64,000 nt of DNA. Origin: Lactifluus volemus (Eukaryota; Basidiomycota; Agaricomycetes; Russulales; Russulaceae). This document shows, in pieces, positions 30,906 through 44,280 of the stretch. Below the pieces are notes generated by a model that was given only the letters and a program-made list of their open reading frames with translations, did not search any database and was not told the origin of the DNA. The stretch covers positions 124,001 to 188,000 of the forward strand of contig WTXI01000062.1 in NCBI GenBank assembly GCA_022376515.1, written 5' to 3'. Every line of letters begins with the position of its first letter. Position 1 is the stretch's first letter. The position numbers and the translations under genes were made by a program.

Positions 30906-33900
30906 TTATAGGGCGGACCAGGGGGAAAGAATCACGCACCCAATAAGCTTCATCAACGCATATCCAAGTGTTGAAACCATCTGTGAAACGATATTTCAGT
31001 GCTATAGATACCAAGGAAGACAAGAACCCGTACTAGGGCAGCGAGAACACTAGCTGGTACACCATTCTTCAAGAAATCGACGTTGGTCAAATATAGTTGC
31101 CCCATTTCGTCTTCCTGGGTCGCACTAGTGACCGGAAAGCACCATAAGTTTTGTCGGCGACGCCAAGAAACGAACGTACGCAGTCTGATTTGGGAATCCT
31201 GAAACGGCATCCCATACCAGTGGAGCAGACAAGCCCAGTGATGAAAATAAGTAAATTGGCCTGATTACCAGGCAGGTTTCCTCCAACCGCCTTAGCTATT
31301 GGAACAAGGAGTACGCTTGCAATTGTGTGACTGATGAATGTAGAGACGACTACACAAATATTCAGCGGGAGAAAGTGGTGGCGCCCCAACGGCATATATC
31401 GCTTACCAGCACAACGGTAGTGAGCACAACGACGACTCCGATTTCAGAACGACCGTTCACGAGTGCACGAATGAGAACATCCATGTTGTCCAGCAACCCA
31501 CTCGACGTGACGCCCTTGCCTAGCGCTATACCGCCCATCGCGAGAAAAACAACCGACCACAAAAATTGCTCGAAGTCATCCTGCACAAAGAAGAGAAGGA
31601 ATAGATTGACACATGAAGGATAAACAGGGAAAACCCCTCACTTTCTTCAAGACACCCGTTCCAAAGAATGCGATGATAGGAATGATGGCGATAACACCCA
31701 TATCGCCAATCCACTCCTCAATTTCGTGTTCGATGACCCAAAGGAAGATTGTGACGAGGCATACTAACGTTACCCACCACTGTTTCATGGTGAAGCGCTC
31801 GCGAGTAGGACGGATGCTCTTAATCTCAAGACTACCACCTCCCATCGGTAAACGCGATGGGCGATAGGAGATCAGAAGGAGAAGCCAGATGAGTACGATC
31901 GACATCCCCGATATGGGGAGCGCGACCAAGAGCCAGCGACCCCAGTCAAGTGGGGGCTCCATAGCCTGCAGAGCGATCAAGTTCTGGGGAGAGGAGATAG
32001 GAGATGACTGCCCGCCGATGTTAGCGGCCAACGCGATCGCAAGCTGTAGGGCATGGGAGATCAGGCTTGGGGACTAAACAATAAGGCGGGGGGAAGGGAT
32101 GCTTACGACGAGACAGGGTCCAAAGGACGCTCTTGGAGGAAGAGTCCGCAAGATTGGCTACGACATGCGGTGGTTACAAGCGTGCGAAAAGTAAAAGGAG
32201 ACCCTAGATAGCTCGGACGCACCCGCACTAGCGTGAAGCACAGGGTTGGAGCAGCAACATTACTAGGCACAGGGACAACCTTAGTAATCCTGTTATGGAA
32301 ATCGTGAGCGCCTGTGAACTCAACACACCTGATCCACATGCTGGCGAAACATGCGACACCCATAACGGCGAGGAGCACGACACTGGGGCGTGTACCGGCC
32401 AAACTGAGTACGCGGGTGATAAGCGTACGGTCTAGGTTCGTCTTCGAAACCGCCGCCGCAATTGTAAACCCCCCTATGAGAAGCATGATAGTTGGCGAAA
32501 ACATGACAGAGAAGATCCAACTGCAAGTTTATGAGCATGGAATATCCAGCGTCGAGCTGGTTTACACTCGCCGAGTGGCTTCTACAGGGCTCAATCGTTC
32601 ATTTGTGTCCGCGTCCCGGATCACCCGCAGCCATATAAGCAGTGCAGGAACCATGGTAGAAGTTACGAAGAGTGGTATAGCCTATGAAACAATTGGATCA
32701 GTCCCTCCAAGGAGTACAATGTGGCTTGAAAAACCTCTGTAGCCCACAAGAGGGTGGCAAAGACCAACACGGCAAAACACCGATTTGCTTCCTCCTCATC
32801 CACGGTCTGCACATTCAGTAGTATTGTGAAGATAGACACGGAGAGGGCGACCCAAACGCGACGTCTGCTGAGGCGAACACGTCCGACGCGTGTCTTCACC
32901 TCGAACGCCTTCTCTTCTGTGTGTCCACTGGTGCACCTAGCGGTGTTCCACCTTCGCCACGGCGTTCACGTCCTATCATCTGCCTCCATACGGTGTCGCG
33001 CTCCCACGCAACGTGTTCGCGTAGGTTAAGTTTCAGGAATCGCTGCGCGCCCGCAGTATCACCTTGCATGACACATTTAGCGTACAACTGAACCAATGCG
33101 GATTGGGCATCTGCAAGCCTTGCGCGAGACACCTGGTCAAAGGGAGGTGTGGGCTCAAGGATGTCATGAAGATAATGTGTTTGAAGCTAAGACCGTTAAT
33201 CAGCCGACTGATCGACACGTAACAATGTGTGCATACTGAGCTCTCTGTAACTTTATCGTATCTACCGAGCAGAATCAATAATAGAATCCACTGGGCAGGA
33301 AACGACTACTTCTTCAGGACTTTGCGGAATCCAGAATAATTCAATTCAACGTAAGAACGCAGTGCGCTCACTTGAACATATAAATTCGTAATTCGACGCT
33401 TGAATAGCAGTTGTGTATCTGTCGCGAAGTTCTTTTTCGAAGTCCAATTGTTTCACTACCACCCGATACTGGACCGTGAGGCGAACCCAATGAGGCGATA
33501 CTACTGCGGAGCTTATTCGCGAGCCCGAAGACCGCAACAGTCGGCGATCTGCTACGACCCAAACTCCCCCATTTCTGGGATCATTTAGGCTGACACTTGC
33601 TTCGGGCCCAGGTTCCTCTCTCTCAGGGACGGGAGTGGGAAAGGAATGCCCCGGAGGCACACGAAACGGGGGCAGTGAAGCTTCGAGATCAATGTTCTCC
33701 TCTGTAGACGAGATACTGATGCGGCGGGTACGGGATGCGGTTACATCTCTAGAGTGGGTCGCTACATGGTTAGTCAGCCAAAGAAAGATAGTTACAGCAG
33801 GGTGAACAGAGATAAAATGAACGACACATAGCCAAAGATGTAAATCGATACCAGCTTGGCTACCTTGTACCTGTGCTGCATGTCCGCAGCACGATGACTG

Positions 33901-34604
33901 GAACTGGTGAAGAACCAAGAGGGAGGACGAAGCAACGATCCAACGCGGGATTCACGCCAATTGGAAGCGAAGAAGTGACAAGCGTTTACCCACCTCCCTG
34001 TGACAAAGCACGCCCGCAGAGGTGGACGCCCGCCTTCGGCGCTTTGATGCGGGGGGTCCTGACTCCGCTCGGTACTTTGCCAGTCGTCTTCGTCCTCATC
34101 TTCGTCATCATCCCAGTGGTTGTCCCCGTAAAATCGGCCAGCCAACATCCCAAGGTCATCTTGTTCCTTAACGAGTTCCTCTAGTTCGGAAAGTTCTAGG
34201 AGTAATTGCTTTTCCTGAAGCGCGTAAAAGGACGAGATCTTTTGTAGCTCTGCATCTAAAAGAGGCTGGAAGAGCACATCGGTGTCTTGAAACTGTGCTG
34301 CGCGATCAACTAAGGATGTTTGTTCTGTTGCCGAATCTATGTCGTGAGACTGGACAAGGCCTCGTGCTGTTGTTTCTCGAGGTGGTAAATGTACTTCTTG
34401 AGAGCATCATATCTATCAGAATGGGTATGTATGTAAACGCCAACCACGAACTTGCCCTCGTTCTAGCAATGGCATACGCACGCAATTACTCCTCCCACCA
34501 TTCCACCTGAGCATTGAATTTGAGAGAGGAACTGAGTAGGAAAAGGGAGAATTTTGATCACAAGGATGGATGTTGTCACTAGAGGGAAAATACCTGAATT
34601 TCAT
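30906..34604 (-). CDS. SPX-domain low-affinity phosphate transporter, PHO87/PHO90/PHO91 type (frame break in SPX)
   Basis: Minus strand, start at 34604 (MKF, intron, SSLKFNAQVEWWEE). The SPX domain has YDALKKYIYHLEKQQHEA, LLDAELQKISSFYALQEKQLL, YVELNYSGFRKVLKKYDKV and ARLADAQSALVQLY. The membrane part follows: RRRVWVALSVSIFTILLNV, AIPLFVTSTMVPALL, FSPTIMLLIGGFTIAAA, ALAANIGGQSSPISSPQN, WSVVFLAMGGIALG, SHTIASVLLVPIAKA and a last helix near 31000. The SPX domain would sense inositol pyrophosphates and the channel would move phosphate with Na+ or H+. Odd: near 34357 the frame slips by one base, as if a C were missing in GAGGCC-TTGTCC. Near 33395 the join needs a 31-base intron or a second slip. 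Elsewhere the introns fit. Confidence 0.85.
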
Positions 34605-37600
34605 GGCAAATTTGTAGGAATCAAAACTTGGCCGTTGCACCCGGTTGGGGAGTTGTGCAAGGGGTATCAGTTCCTCTTCGAGCGAGTATACTTGGTGAGT
34701 ATTGGTTCAGATGAACCAAAAATATTGGAAAGGAAGGAAAGCAGTGTCGTTCACGTTGGATAACTCGAGCAGCCTCGAGTTGTCGTACCACTTTCACCTG
34801 GTGTCAGGCCTAGGCTTGATCAGTCCCACAGGGTGTAGGTGCCCTCTATTAGGGTTAGGGCTTGTGGTCTCCACCGGCCCGCCAAGCCGGCGATTATTTT
34901 TTCTTTAAATTTGAATTTGAATTTGTTCGTAGATCCAGATCATATTGTATTATTTTCGCCATTTCAAGCTAGCCTTAATTTCTGTGGCGCAAAATAAGTA
35001 GCACCGTCACTTGACCGTTAACGTTTTGGTTCCCCGCCCGCACGATGCCGGGCACACGCTTACCCTTCACCGCCGTGGGTGCCCATTGACCAACTCAATA
35101 GTCAAAGACGACTCAATCGACGCCGAGAATCGTTTGACGCCATCCAAATCTGGTCACGGTCATCTGTATTCCACCACTAGTTGCTCATCGTCGCCCCACC
35201 TCACCATTCGTCATTCATTTAAATTATACTATTCCTCGGGAAATGGCTCACCCTTTGAAATCGGGAATTCACCCCGAGAACTATGTAGGCCTACATATAC
35301 CAAATGCTGTAACGAATTGATCTACGGGAACTATCTGACATTAAATATGAACCCCCTCACATGCTTCTGGTCTGCTGTATGGACTAGTCACTTTCTCGAG
35401 ACGCAGAACGGATGACCGAAGTTTCCCAAATGACCAACTGAAACACGCTATTCGCCGAGGTGCACACCGATTTTTGCAACTAGTGTTGCCTCCCTTCACC
35501 ACTTGGGGCACAACGATACGATGCACAGCCGTCCCAAACAAGTAAGAGACTCGAACTCCCCCCACACGAGACCACAGTTGCCCGTGCCCGATCCCTGACC
35601 GCCGTGCGGTCTGCGCTCGGCCTAGAACAAGAAGCCCTCCTCGACTCGGACACTGATGTCTCTTCTCATCCGACCAGATTCAACGCGCATCCCGCCTTCT
35701 TGCAATGTATCAACGGTGTACAGGACGCGGGAAAGAGGGCAAGTCCATTCTATTTTCTTGGTCCCATTCGAAAAGCAGGGAACGATCACGTCTATTTTCC
35801 AATTTGTGCTGCGGAAGTTTGTCAGAACTAGCTCAATCAGTAGTTCCTATTATGCAGACCAAATATGGGATGTGCTTCGCTCAGCCCGTAGGGAATACCC
35901 TGAATAGTATCGCCGGAAGGTTGGCCACGTCCACTGACAAAATGGACGTGATGTACATGTGTGGCATGGAAAGGGGGAGGCGATATCCGAGTCCTTGGTA
36001 CTCGAAATGACTCCCAATTATTTTTTTTCGCTCTCGATAAAGTTTGAAAACTCGAATTGCGTCACGGTGATTTACGTTAGTAAAAACGGTTATTCTGGCA
36101 CCAGTCAGCTACAAATGAGGTCCTCGAAGTCTTTGACCGAGTTGAAGCATTGGACGTCTGTGAGCTTACTAATGTAGCGCTGTAGCGCTGTAGCAACCGT
36201 CAAGTCGACCAAATTGATGGGAGTGCCCCGGGACGAGCGGGGGATATCGCATGCATCCCCTTCGCAAGGAGAGCACCCATCTCACCTGCATCTCCGCTTA
36301 TATCTATGTGGAAGCGGAGAGAATCCGGCCCTTCTCTCGAATGTCGTCAGGTGTCGTCCGAGGACGACGGGGCGTCATGCTCGCCCGTCAGGATTGGAAA
36401 CTAGGGGACACACGATTGGCAGCCACATCACACTTCTCTGAAATTTCTCCCGTCTCACCGGCGGTCGTATCGCCCCCAGGGCCACAATTATGTCATTAGG
36501 GAAACCCGACTCGGGGGCGGGGGTGCTCTCCCACAGGTCTATCCATAGTGCTTGTTTTGTTGATCCATACGGGTCAACATCTTTACCCCAATTAACCCCT
36601 GGAAGAAGTGATGAGAGTGCACACGCAGGTCGCGTGCATGCTCTAGAGCTGGGCTTCACATCATGGACGTAATCTATCCTTTCCCAGGCCCGTAGGAACT
36701 TCATGCAGCATTTTAGAGAAACGTGTATGATGTGTCAAGACCTAGGATCGAGGAGGCCCTCTTGCCATGTTGGGCCCCGCTACTCCTCCGCGCTGCTCTA
36801 GAAATACTTAACACTGGTAGCAGCTCCTCTTTTCCAGCACGTGCGGGAGCCGCCACTTCCGCCGTGGGTGAGCTGTAATGGGGATCAACAGAAACTGCGG
36901 AGAGAGCGCCCTTCCTATCTTAGTTTTCGCTCAGACCTCCCAATTTGGTGACGGAAAGAAAAGGGCCTCCAAGGCGAGCTTCCTACCCAAGCAAGTTTTA
37001 ATACATGGCTTCCTGCTTACCATCCTGGCGGTTTGGCGCTCCCGAAGTGCCTTTGTCAGGATGGTGCTTGCTGTGACGCACAAGGGAAAGCTCCGGACGT
37101 GGAACAAAACAAACTGTGCAGGACACCAGCGTGGTGACTGATAGTCGCTGATATCCAAGAGGTCCCCGCAGCTATTTGACCGCAACTCACTCGACCACGT
37201 TATGGGAGAACATGTGAATAGGCGTGGGAATGTGTGAACACTGGCATTCAGTTTTGAGTTGGCGAGATAACGATCATTTCTGTAGCTTGACGTTGCTGAA
37301 CACAGTACAATTATGAGATAGCCGTTAGGAGGGAGGATACGTTCATCGACCTCGAGTATACCACGAGTTTTGACAGAGTAGGAACAAGCACCGATCACGA
37401 AGTCGAAGTGCTCCCAAAGATCGGATTTGGGCGTCTAATGATAAACCCCGCCGAGTCTCCGCCAATGATGAATTTTAGGCATACTCTCTGTTCAATAGAC
37501 AAGTGTTATGGGGCGGGCAGAGATTTATTGTATCAAGAAAAAACTACACTAAATGTACGACAGCAAATCGGATAGCAAGACGTGACAGCGAACAAGCCTA

Positions 37601-37677
37601 ATTCTAATGGGTGGTGTATGTAGGCCCTCACATGGAAAGAATGAGGTAACGGTAGGACGCGGGAGGAGTTGGGTTCT
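34605..37677. other. Long intergenic region, no recognised gene
   Basis: The first 200 bases or so are the promoter side of the phosphate transporter. TTCACGTTGG near 34751 contains CACGTT, a core like that bound by Pho4-type factors, but one hit is weak. 35600-36010 has overlapping open frames on + in three frames, one reading FEKQGTITSIFQFVLRKFV; possibly a decayed gene, not recognised. 36880-37400 also has weak open frames. No repeat or transposon was identified. Confidence 0.4.
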
Positions 37678-39850
37678 CTACCAAGGACGGACAGGATGCG
37701 AGCTCGAATGATCCGTGCCATATTTATCCCACAGCTCACCAGGCTCGGGGGATGTAGGTAACGCTTCCGTCTTGTACGGTCGAGGGGGATGTCCGTCTTG
37801 GCGGTGTCCATACGTCTGGGGCCTGTCTCGGTCGTAGCCGAATGGTTGTGGTGCATCTGTGTACGTGTTTGAAGGCATGGCCGTTCGATGATTACCTGAC
37901 AGGCCTCTCAATGAAGACGGGAAGAGATTGTCTCGCGGCAAAACTGGGGACGGATCGCTTGGAGAGACGCCATCCGGAGTTGGCGATAACAATGAGGCCG
38001 ACGTTGAGGTAACTGCCGAACTTGAATCAGACGGCCTGCGGTAGACGAGCGTTTTGGGCCGGGGACTATCTCGAGAACACGAGCGCTCGGAAGACCAGTG
38101 TTTCGCATCACCCCCCGTAGTCATTTGGGGCAATCTAGGAGGCCCAAAACCGAAACGTCTGTCGGAAACCAGGCCTCAATTACGACAGATAGAGACCTGG
38201 ATTGCAAGCTTACTGAGCATTTGATGGCACAGAAGATGAGCGTCGACGATAACCGGGTTGTTCTTCTGGGGCAGGGAGGGAGTTTGGCATATCAGTAGCG
38301 TCACTCGCTCGCAGCCTTTGGAGAACCGTTCTAGAGTCACCGAACTGGGAGGGGGCTGCCCATGAAGAGATAGGGGGCAGCGATATTGGGGCCTGCCCTA
38401 GAGCACGCGTTGTGGTGGGTGGGTGAACTGGGGGAAGCTTGACGTGTTCTTCCTGAATTGGGACGCGGCGAGGGTCACCGGAACCGGGCGTGTCATAAAA
38501 CGAGTTCCTAGAATTCCCGACCGGGGATGATACGTTTGATGCAAAAGGTTTATTGTCCGACCCTGATAGGGAGGGATAAGGCGAGTAACGAGCATTGTGG
38601 CCACGCTCGCGGTTCAGGGAGAGCCGATCGACACCTCCATCGATGGAAAGTATATCTGTCGGGGATGGCGTTGACAGGATCTTTTGATGTGGGCCTGGCC
38701 ATACGGGTGGAGTCAATGGGGACGCTAGTTGATGTGCACGCTGGGGTGAGGGCTGGGTGATCTCATGTGGATAGCTTGGGCCGGAGATGATCGTCCATCC
38801 AGCCTGTGGCCCAGACGAGGCGGTGGATAGCACTCCTGCGTTTTGTACATGATTACTCCGTCTGGTTCTACGGCGGCCAGTACCATTGGCAATAACTTGG
38901 CCATATCCAGGTTGCTCTGGGGACAAGCAGGTAGTAGGAAAGGTGGGTCTTGATGTTAAGGAATGACTCGGAGAACAGAGGGAATGCTGTTTCAGATTGC
39001 GCACCCAAATAAAGGCACAAGGTCATGGCGGATAGGCCAAGCCACGCTGTAACAATGCGTCAAGGCGCTACTTTTGAAATTAAGCATCGATCATGCCCAC
39101 CGACGAGATAGACGAAGGGCGACCTGCGTACATGCCTCTGTCAGCGGACAGGGCAAAGTGTGCTGGTGGGATTGAGTACCTCATAGGGCATCCATGTCCC
39201 TTGAATCTTTAGATAACCACCACGGACTCTCCGTATCTGGGAGGCTAAATCAGGCTGAGACTCTATCATCTTCACTATGTCGGCTGAGCATAAATCGCAT
39301 GTGTGAGCCATTGTCCGCAATGACAGTTGGAGATGGCGAACCTTTTGAATTTCCTAACGCTATGAAACGCAAGAAAGTAAGTGCCCATATTGCGCATCAA
39401 TCTATCCCATAAAACAAATGAAAAGTTTCACCTTTCCAAATGCCGGTCCAGAGTATATACCCGTCGTCGACATCCATCATTATCCACTGACCATTTAATG
39501 GGTATTCATAGACAGGGCTGGGGGATGATCAGTAAAGAGATGCTTGACGTCTTGTGCAACTGACATGTAACCACGGGGGTCGTTGCTAGTTATGTACCGG
39601 CTTTTGATTACATGATGGTTTGGACTCGCATATGGCCGGAAGCGGGGAGAGACGGCAGTAGGACCAGCAGTGGAGGGGAGTGAGTCCTAGAGTGAGGGGA
39701 CATGAGTGCAAAATCCAAGAAGTGGAATGGTGGCGGCAAAGAGTCACTCACTTGCAGGATTCCGGATGTCATGGAAGGAAGCGATGCAGGGGAAGTAAGG
39801 AGACTTGCGAAACTGCCTCGGTAGCTCAAATAGTAACGCGGAGAAAAGGC
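37678..39850 (-). CDS. KilA-N (APSES-type) DNA-binding protein, first exon not found
   Basis: Minus strand with at least nine exons. An upstream exon (39850 down) reads YRGSFASLLTSPASLPSM. The next gives PNHHVIKSRYITSNDPRGYI. Then comes the KilA-N/APSES domain VYEYPLNGQWIMMDVDDGY, LWTGIWKALGNSKADIVKM, RRVRGGYLKIQGTWMPYEVA, RRVAWPIRHDLVPLFGP, TFPTTCLSPEQPGYGQ. The last 380 residues or so are Ser/Pro-rich and disordered, with a basic stretch GRRRTRRSNH just after the domain. The type is typical of basidiomycetes and would bind DNA in the nucleus; target genes are unknown. Exon joins across the domain keep phase exactly. The true start must lie in an exon above 39850, where an AG acceptor is seen. 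Confidence 0.85.
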
Positions 39851-41641
39851 CTAATCCTAGATCACGTTCTCGGATTATTTGATTTCCCGAAGCGGCAGGA
39901 CTAAAAGGTGCAGACAAGCGAACGGGGTGGGAACAAAAAAAAAGGGCTCGAGATCGCCACAACACGGGAATGTGATACCCGGATCAGCCACTTGTAGTTG
40001 TTTTTTTGGGGGGAGAGGGGGAGGGAAGTGGGGGAAAGCAGAGAAGGAGAGCGAAGAGCCGAGTGTGAAAAGCCAACGAGTGGACAAGGGTCGATCGCGA
40101 GATGGAGCGCAGTTAATGGACCACATAAGGGGACACGAAATAGGGTTCTGCCGCTCAGAAATAGGACAAGATGAAAAAACGAGTTTGAACGAGAAAATCA
40201 GTTTCTTTGATGTTACCTCGGTTAGTCTCGAAATGGGCACCGGCGAGAAATCACAGGCACCGAAGTGGAGAACCTCGGCCCGCTTCGGAAGTCGCACTTT
40301 AGCGAGGGCAAGGCAGGGCGATAAACAACGCCGACCGGTCTTGGCGCCACACCGTTTGGTTTGGCTTTGTGCCTTGACTCCCAACACAGAATATATGTAC
40401 CAAAGAAATGAAACAAAAAAAAACATATCATATTCAATACCTCCAGACGGGTCCTCCATCCTCTTCGGCCGCCGTCCCCTTTCTCACACGGGCGCCACCC
40501 GTGCTCGCTTTACAATGTTTCTCAACGCACCTCGCGACCGATGACGGACTTGCCGCGGCAATTAGGAATGATCGGTCGTTACATAGAGGTACTTAAAATA
40601 AGCAGGTTCCCGGGCCCGCGCTTGACAATTGTGAATTGGTCCCGTTTCATTGGGTTCATCTGTTCAACAGATCAAATCGTGATCCCATGTACAAAGCATC
40701 CGGGCGCCGAGTCTTGACCGGTGCTGACCAAAGATGTCCCTTCCTCTCGTCTAAGCTTCCCTGCTTTCCGGGGGGAGAGCCACATATCTTACGCCCTACA
40801 ATCACCCTCGCTCCCAAAAACAGGATATCAGGGTATCCACGCCTGATCAAATTTCAGTGGCTATTGTGTCCAGCTTTGCGTGTCCTCCCACCTGTCTTAT
40901 CTCCTCGCGAGTTCCTCCCGAGGGCGCTACCAGCGAGTACCCTCGGTGAACGGGCACGGCGCCTCCGAAGAATAGTGAATATATGTATATGTGTAATAAC
41001 ACTTCTAGACCTAGAGCAGGGATTTAGGATGGCATACTTCGTGTTTTCCACATGGGTCCGGGCGAGTCGCCCGCCGCCAGGACGCGCTTAATCTGATAAT
41101 ATAACCAAAGTGGCTAGCGAGGGCCTCGCGATTTAATTTGGTCTCACAAACACGACCCTCCCAACCTAAATCTTCTCCGCAGTGACGTGAGGAGGTGGCA
41201 ATTAAATGTACGACCGGGAACCGATCAATTTGGCTGCCCTTGCTTTGCTCATCTGTCTGTCAACTAAGAGTCTCGCTGTCACCGTCGCCATGGGTATTCT
41301 GCATGCAAGTCGGTATAGTCTCAGTTCACAAAGGGAGTAGGCCAGGGTGTACCGTGTAAGGCGTGCCTGGATCGTCTTTTAAGGGCACACGTCACGAGGG
41401 GAACTCTGCCAACGGTTCGATCGGGTGCATATTGACGTTTTCCGGGACGCCGGAGAGGCAGAGACAATCATCCGCCCGCTCGGTCCCGCGTGTACTCCTC
41501 GAGCATGTGCTCGTAAGGTTCGCGCAAAGAAAAAAAAATTATTACGGGAAATCCGGAGATTGCGACATGAGGCATGCCCAGACTGTGATCTACAAACATA
41601 CAAATGTGCCCTGACTCCGCGCCGCTCATCTGCCACTAGTA
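39851..41641. other. Intergenic region, no recognised gene
   Basis: Should include the first exon and promoter of the KilA-N gene. There are homopurine runs (T8/G6 and GAGGGGGAGGG near 40000-40030), and a long frame at 39875-40459 on minus with no known features. 40600-41640 shows no family match. Nothing else was recognised. Confidence 0.4.
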
Positions 41642-43244
41642 CTACACGTTCGCCGCGCTCGCCGCGGCCTTGAGTACACGGCGAGTCTCCTGCGAGGCGT
41701 GTCCATCTCCCGACGTATACACCACCATGCTGACCGAAAATCCGTTGAATCGGCTAGCCGCACATATGGTGTAAGCGCCCATGTTATCAAATGCTAGCCA
41801 GTCACCGACACGCAGCCCTCGAGGGAGCATTGTTACGGGACAGACGCAGTCGATAGAATCGCAGGTTGGGCCCCATATACTGCTCCGTTGGAGAATCTCC
41901 GATCCCGAGATATGAAAGGAGCCATTCATAAAAAGAACGGAGGGATGAACCTGTTGATGGTCGTACAGATACAGTTAAATGCTCCATATACTCCATCATT
42001 GATATAATCTTAGTGAGAAGCCCCGTAAGTTGGCACATATCGCGTTAAACCAGGTGAGCACGTACACATCGCAGAAGGTTGGTCGTCGCCTTCATCTTTG
42101 ATTTCTGTGGCCTCACCGTCGGAAAGCGGGGCACGGCGGGCGATGATATTCGCAGCCAGGCTGAATGCGCGGGAGACGAAATACCGTCCCGGTTCGGCAA
42201 TGATTCTGAGTCCTGCGCGATCAGGAAAATGGAAGTCGAGAGCCTCGCGAAGGACACCTGCGGTGACTTCGAACGTGGCATCCTCAAAGCCACCGCCAAC
42301 ATCCAGGAATGAGAATTTGTAACCTGCAGCGAGTCCCATGTCAAAGGCAGCGCGGGCCCCGCCGACGGCATCCGCGAACGCAGATGAGTCATAGCATCCG
42401 CTCCCTACGTGGAAGCTGATTCCTATTACATCAAGCCCGAGCTCCTTCGCTTTGATAAGAAGGCTTGGTACAGTAGCAAGCGACGCTCCAAACTTTAGCC
42501 CAAGTCGGCACAGGCTCTTCGAGTCATCTGTAAGGATGCGCAAGACAAGCTTCGCCATTGGATTGATCCGAGCCACTTTATAGAGTTCGTCTTCATTGTC
42601 GAAGGTCAATGTGTTGACGCCAAGACTGGCAGCATGCTTGATGAATGATGCGGCCTTGCATGGGTTGGCAAAAATGACCCTTTCTGGACTAACATCGAGA
42701 CAGAGAACCTGTGCGATTTCGCCGTTGGAAGCACAATCGAAGCCCGTACCGAGTGCCGCCAGAAGGCGAAGTACGTATGGGTCTGGGTTGCATTTCATCG
42801 CTACGACGAGACACGCATGCATGTCAGCGAAGGGTAAGAAGCTTGAGCGTGACAAGCACACGCACCATAGAAGGGTTCGATTTCAGGTAGGTTGCGTTTC
42901 CACCGCTCGTACTGGTTGTATACATAACTTAGGTCTGCGACGAAGTAAGCCTGCTCTGCATCTGGGATTTCAGCGGCTGAGAGGGATGCACTACGAATGA
43001 CGCCATTGCGAAGATGTACGTCTGGATGACCGCGGAGTAAAGGTGGTAACCCAGGAAAGATGATGTCAGTATCATCGTCAACGTCATCGTCAGCAAGGTT
43101 TCCCGGTTCAGGAGAGATCAGCTTTCCACTGAGCAGAAGTTTGTTTTGTGACCACGGCAGATTTTGGGAGGAAGGAAGGAACGCAGAAGAAAGGTGTGGG
43201 GAGGAGACCACATCGATGGTGGGGAGGATGTCGAGTTTAGACAT
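41642..43244 (-). CDS. SPE1: Ornithine decarboxylase (one-base frame break)
   Basis: Minus strand. Long N-terminal part from MSKLDILPTIDVV, then the alanine-racemase-like PLP barrel. The PLP lysine is in PFYAMKCNPDP, joined across an intron. Further marks: TGFDCASNGEI, ERVIFANPCK, HVGSGCYD, FLDVGGGFED, IIAEPGRYF and YINDGVYGAFNC. The active-site Cys lies in WGPTCDSIDCV. The enzyme makes putrescine, the first step of polyamine synthesis; it works as a dimer with the Lys and Cys in different subunits. Odd: near 41967 the frame slips between GAFNCI and YDHQQVHPSVLF; one C added to ATC-TGTAC restores the usual NCILYDHQ. Downstream the frame is clean to the stop at 41642. Confidence 0.9.
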
Positions 43245-43327
43245 GACGACGTTTTCTTCGGGGGTATCGAATTTACAGTTGAGATCCAGAATTCAGTAAA
43301 ATTATCTAGGGTAAGCTGTGTGCAAAG

Positions 43328-43525
43328 ATGTCGTTGACAGAATGGCGGGTTCGAAACCGGATTACCGAACCAGAACCGCCACGGTCGGCGAAACCGGGGC
43401 GGATACGGACGGTAATGGATAGGTTTCACTCAGTAGCAGTAAGAACCTCGCTTGTCAGCGAGGACAAATACAACGATATCAAAGGTTTTGTGGTTTGGAA
43501 GAAGCCGGTGATGGAAGCAGAGTGA
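43328..43525 (+). CDS. Small hypothetical protein, 65 residues
   Basis: An ATG 84 bases from the ODC start, on the opposite strand, opens MSLTEWRVRNRITEPEPP and ends WKKPVMEAE. The composition is that of a real protein (charged, few rare codons) and its divergent position beside ODC is typical here. There is no known domain. It could also be a first exon of a longer gene. Low certainty. Confidence 0.35.
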   Translation: MSLTEWRVRNRITEPEPPRSAKPGRIRTVMDRFHSVAVRTSLVSEDKYNDIKGFVVWKKPVMEAE

Positions 43526-44280
43526 GGGAAGCGGGGTGAAGACAGACGGTAAAACTGCCTAAAATGAGTAATCGTCAGGAGGTTCGCCTTAACAAGAGTA
43601 GGTCAGTGATTCGATTCGAGAAGAGGTATTATGAAGATGGAAAGGGAAGATCAAGTTCACCTCTTACGGAAGACCAGCTGTAAGAAACCCGATGGTGAAG
43701 AGATTAGCGGTAATAAGTGGAGAGTGAGAGGGGTCATGACTGACCCAAAGGTCAATAGACGGAGGTCGTCGATTCTAGTCTGGTCAGAAATGATGTAGAT
43801 TATGTTTTTATTTTGAGAAAGAGTTGGTTGGTAGAAGGTGAGGCAGCGAGGGTTGAGTGGCCCGGTTGGAAGGAAATTTGCTGCCCCCCAAGTTGACAAT
43901 CGATCGATTAGCGATCCCATCATTTCCTTTTCCGCTCACGGCTCTTTCCGTCCGGCATACACGGCCCGTCACACCGATTGTAAAACCATGAAAATGGAAG
44001 CAACCCATGGGACGGGCGCAACAAAGCGGTGAGAACGGCGTATGAGAATCTGCCTTATTCAGAACTCGTATCTCTGGGGGGATCTCACCAAAACTGGGAC
44101 CATGCTGCCAAGTTATGATCGGGACACGACGAAGTGGAAAGTCGATTTGCAACAAGGTTTTATCAACGTCGTACAGTGCTAATTAATTCAAGTAGATCAA
44201 GAAATTTCCCCATTTAAGACGACCCAGCTTTGGCACCTCCTCCGATGGAACTGCCCCAAGGAACCGCGGTTGCTTGGACA
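43526..44280. other. Intergenic region, nothing recognised
   Basis: Between the small ORF and the PTPA 3' end. Open frames on minus (43657-43923, 43808-44155) show no family features. Confidence 0.45.

Noticed and set aside
34849..34862. TTAGGGTTAGGG, like the telomere repeat
   Set aside because: Only two units, inside ordinary sequence with genes on both sides; chance is enough.
35600..36010. Possible ATPase or transposase fragment
   Set aside because: Three overlapping frames look partly coding but none holds a motif I can name.
43340..43365. GGTTCGAAACC, like a tRNA B-box
   Set aside because: No A-box, anticodon arm or acceptor stem nearby; it lies in a plausible protein frame.
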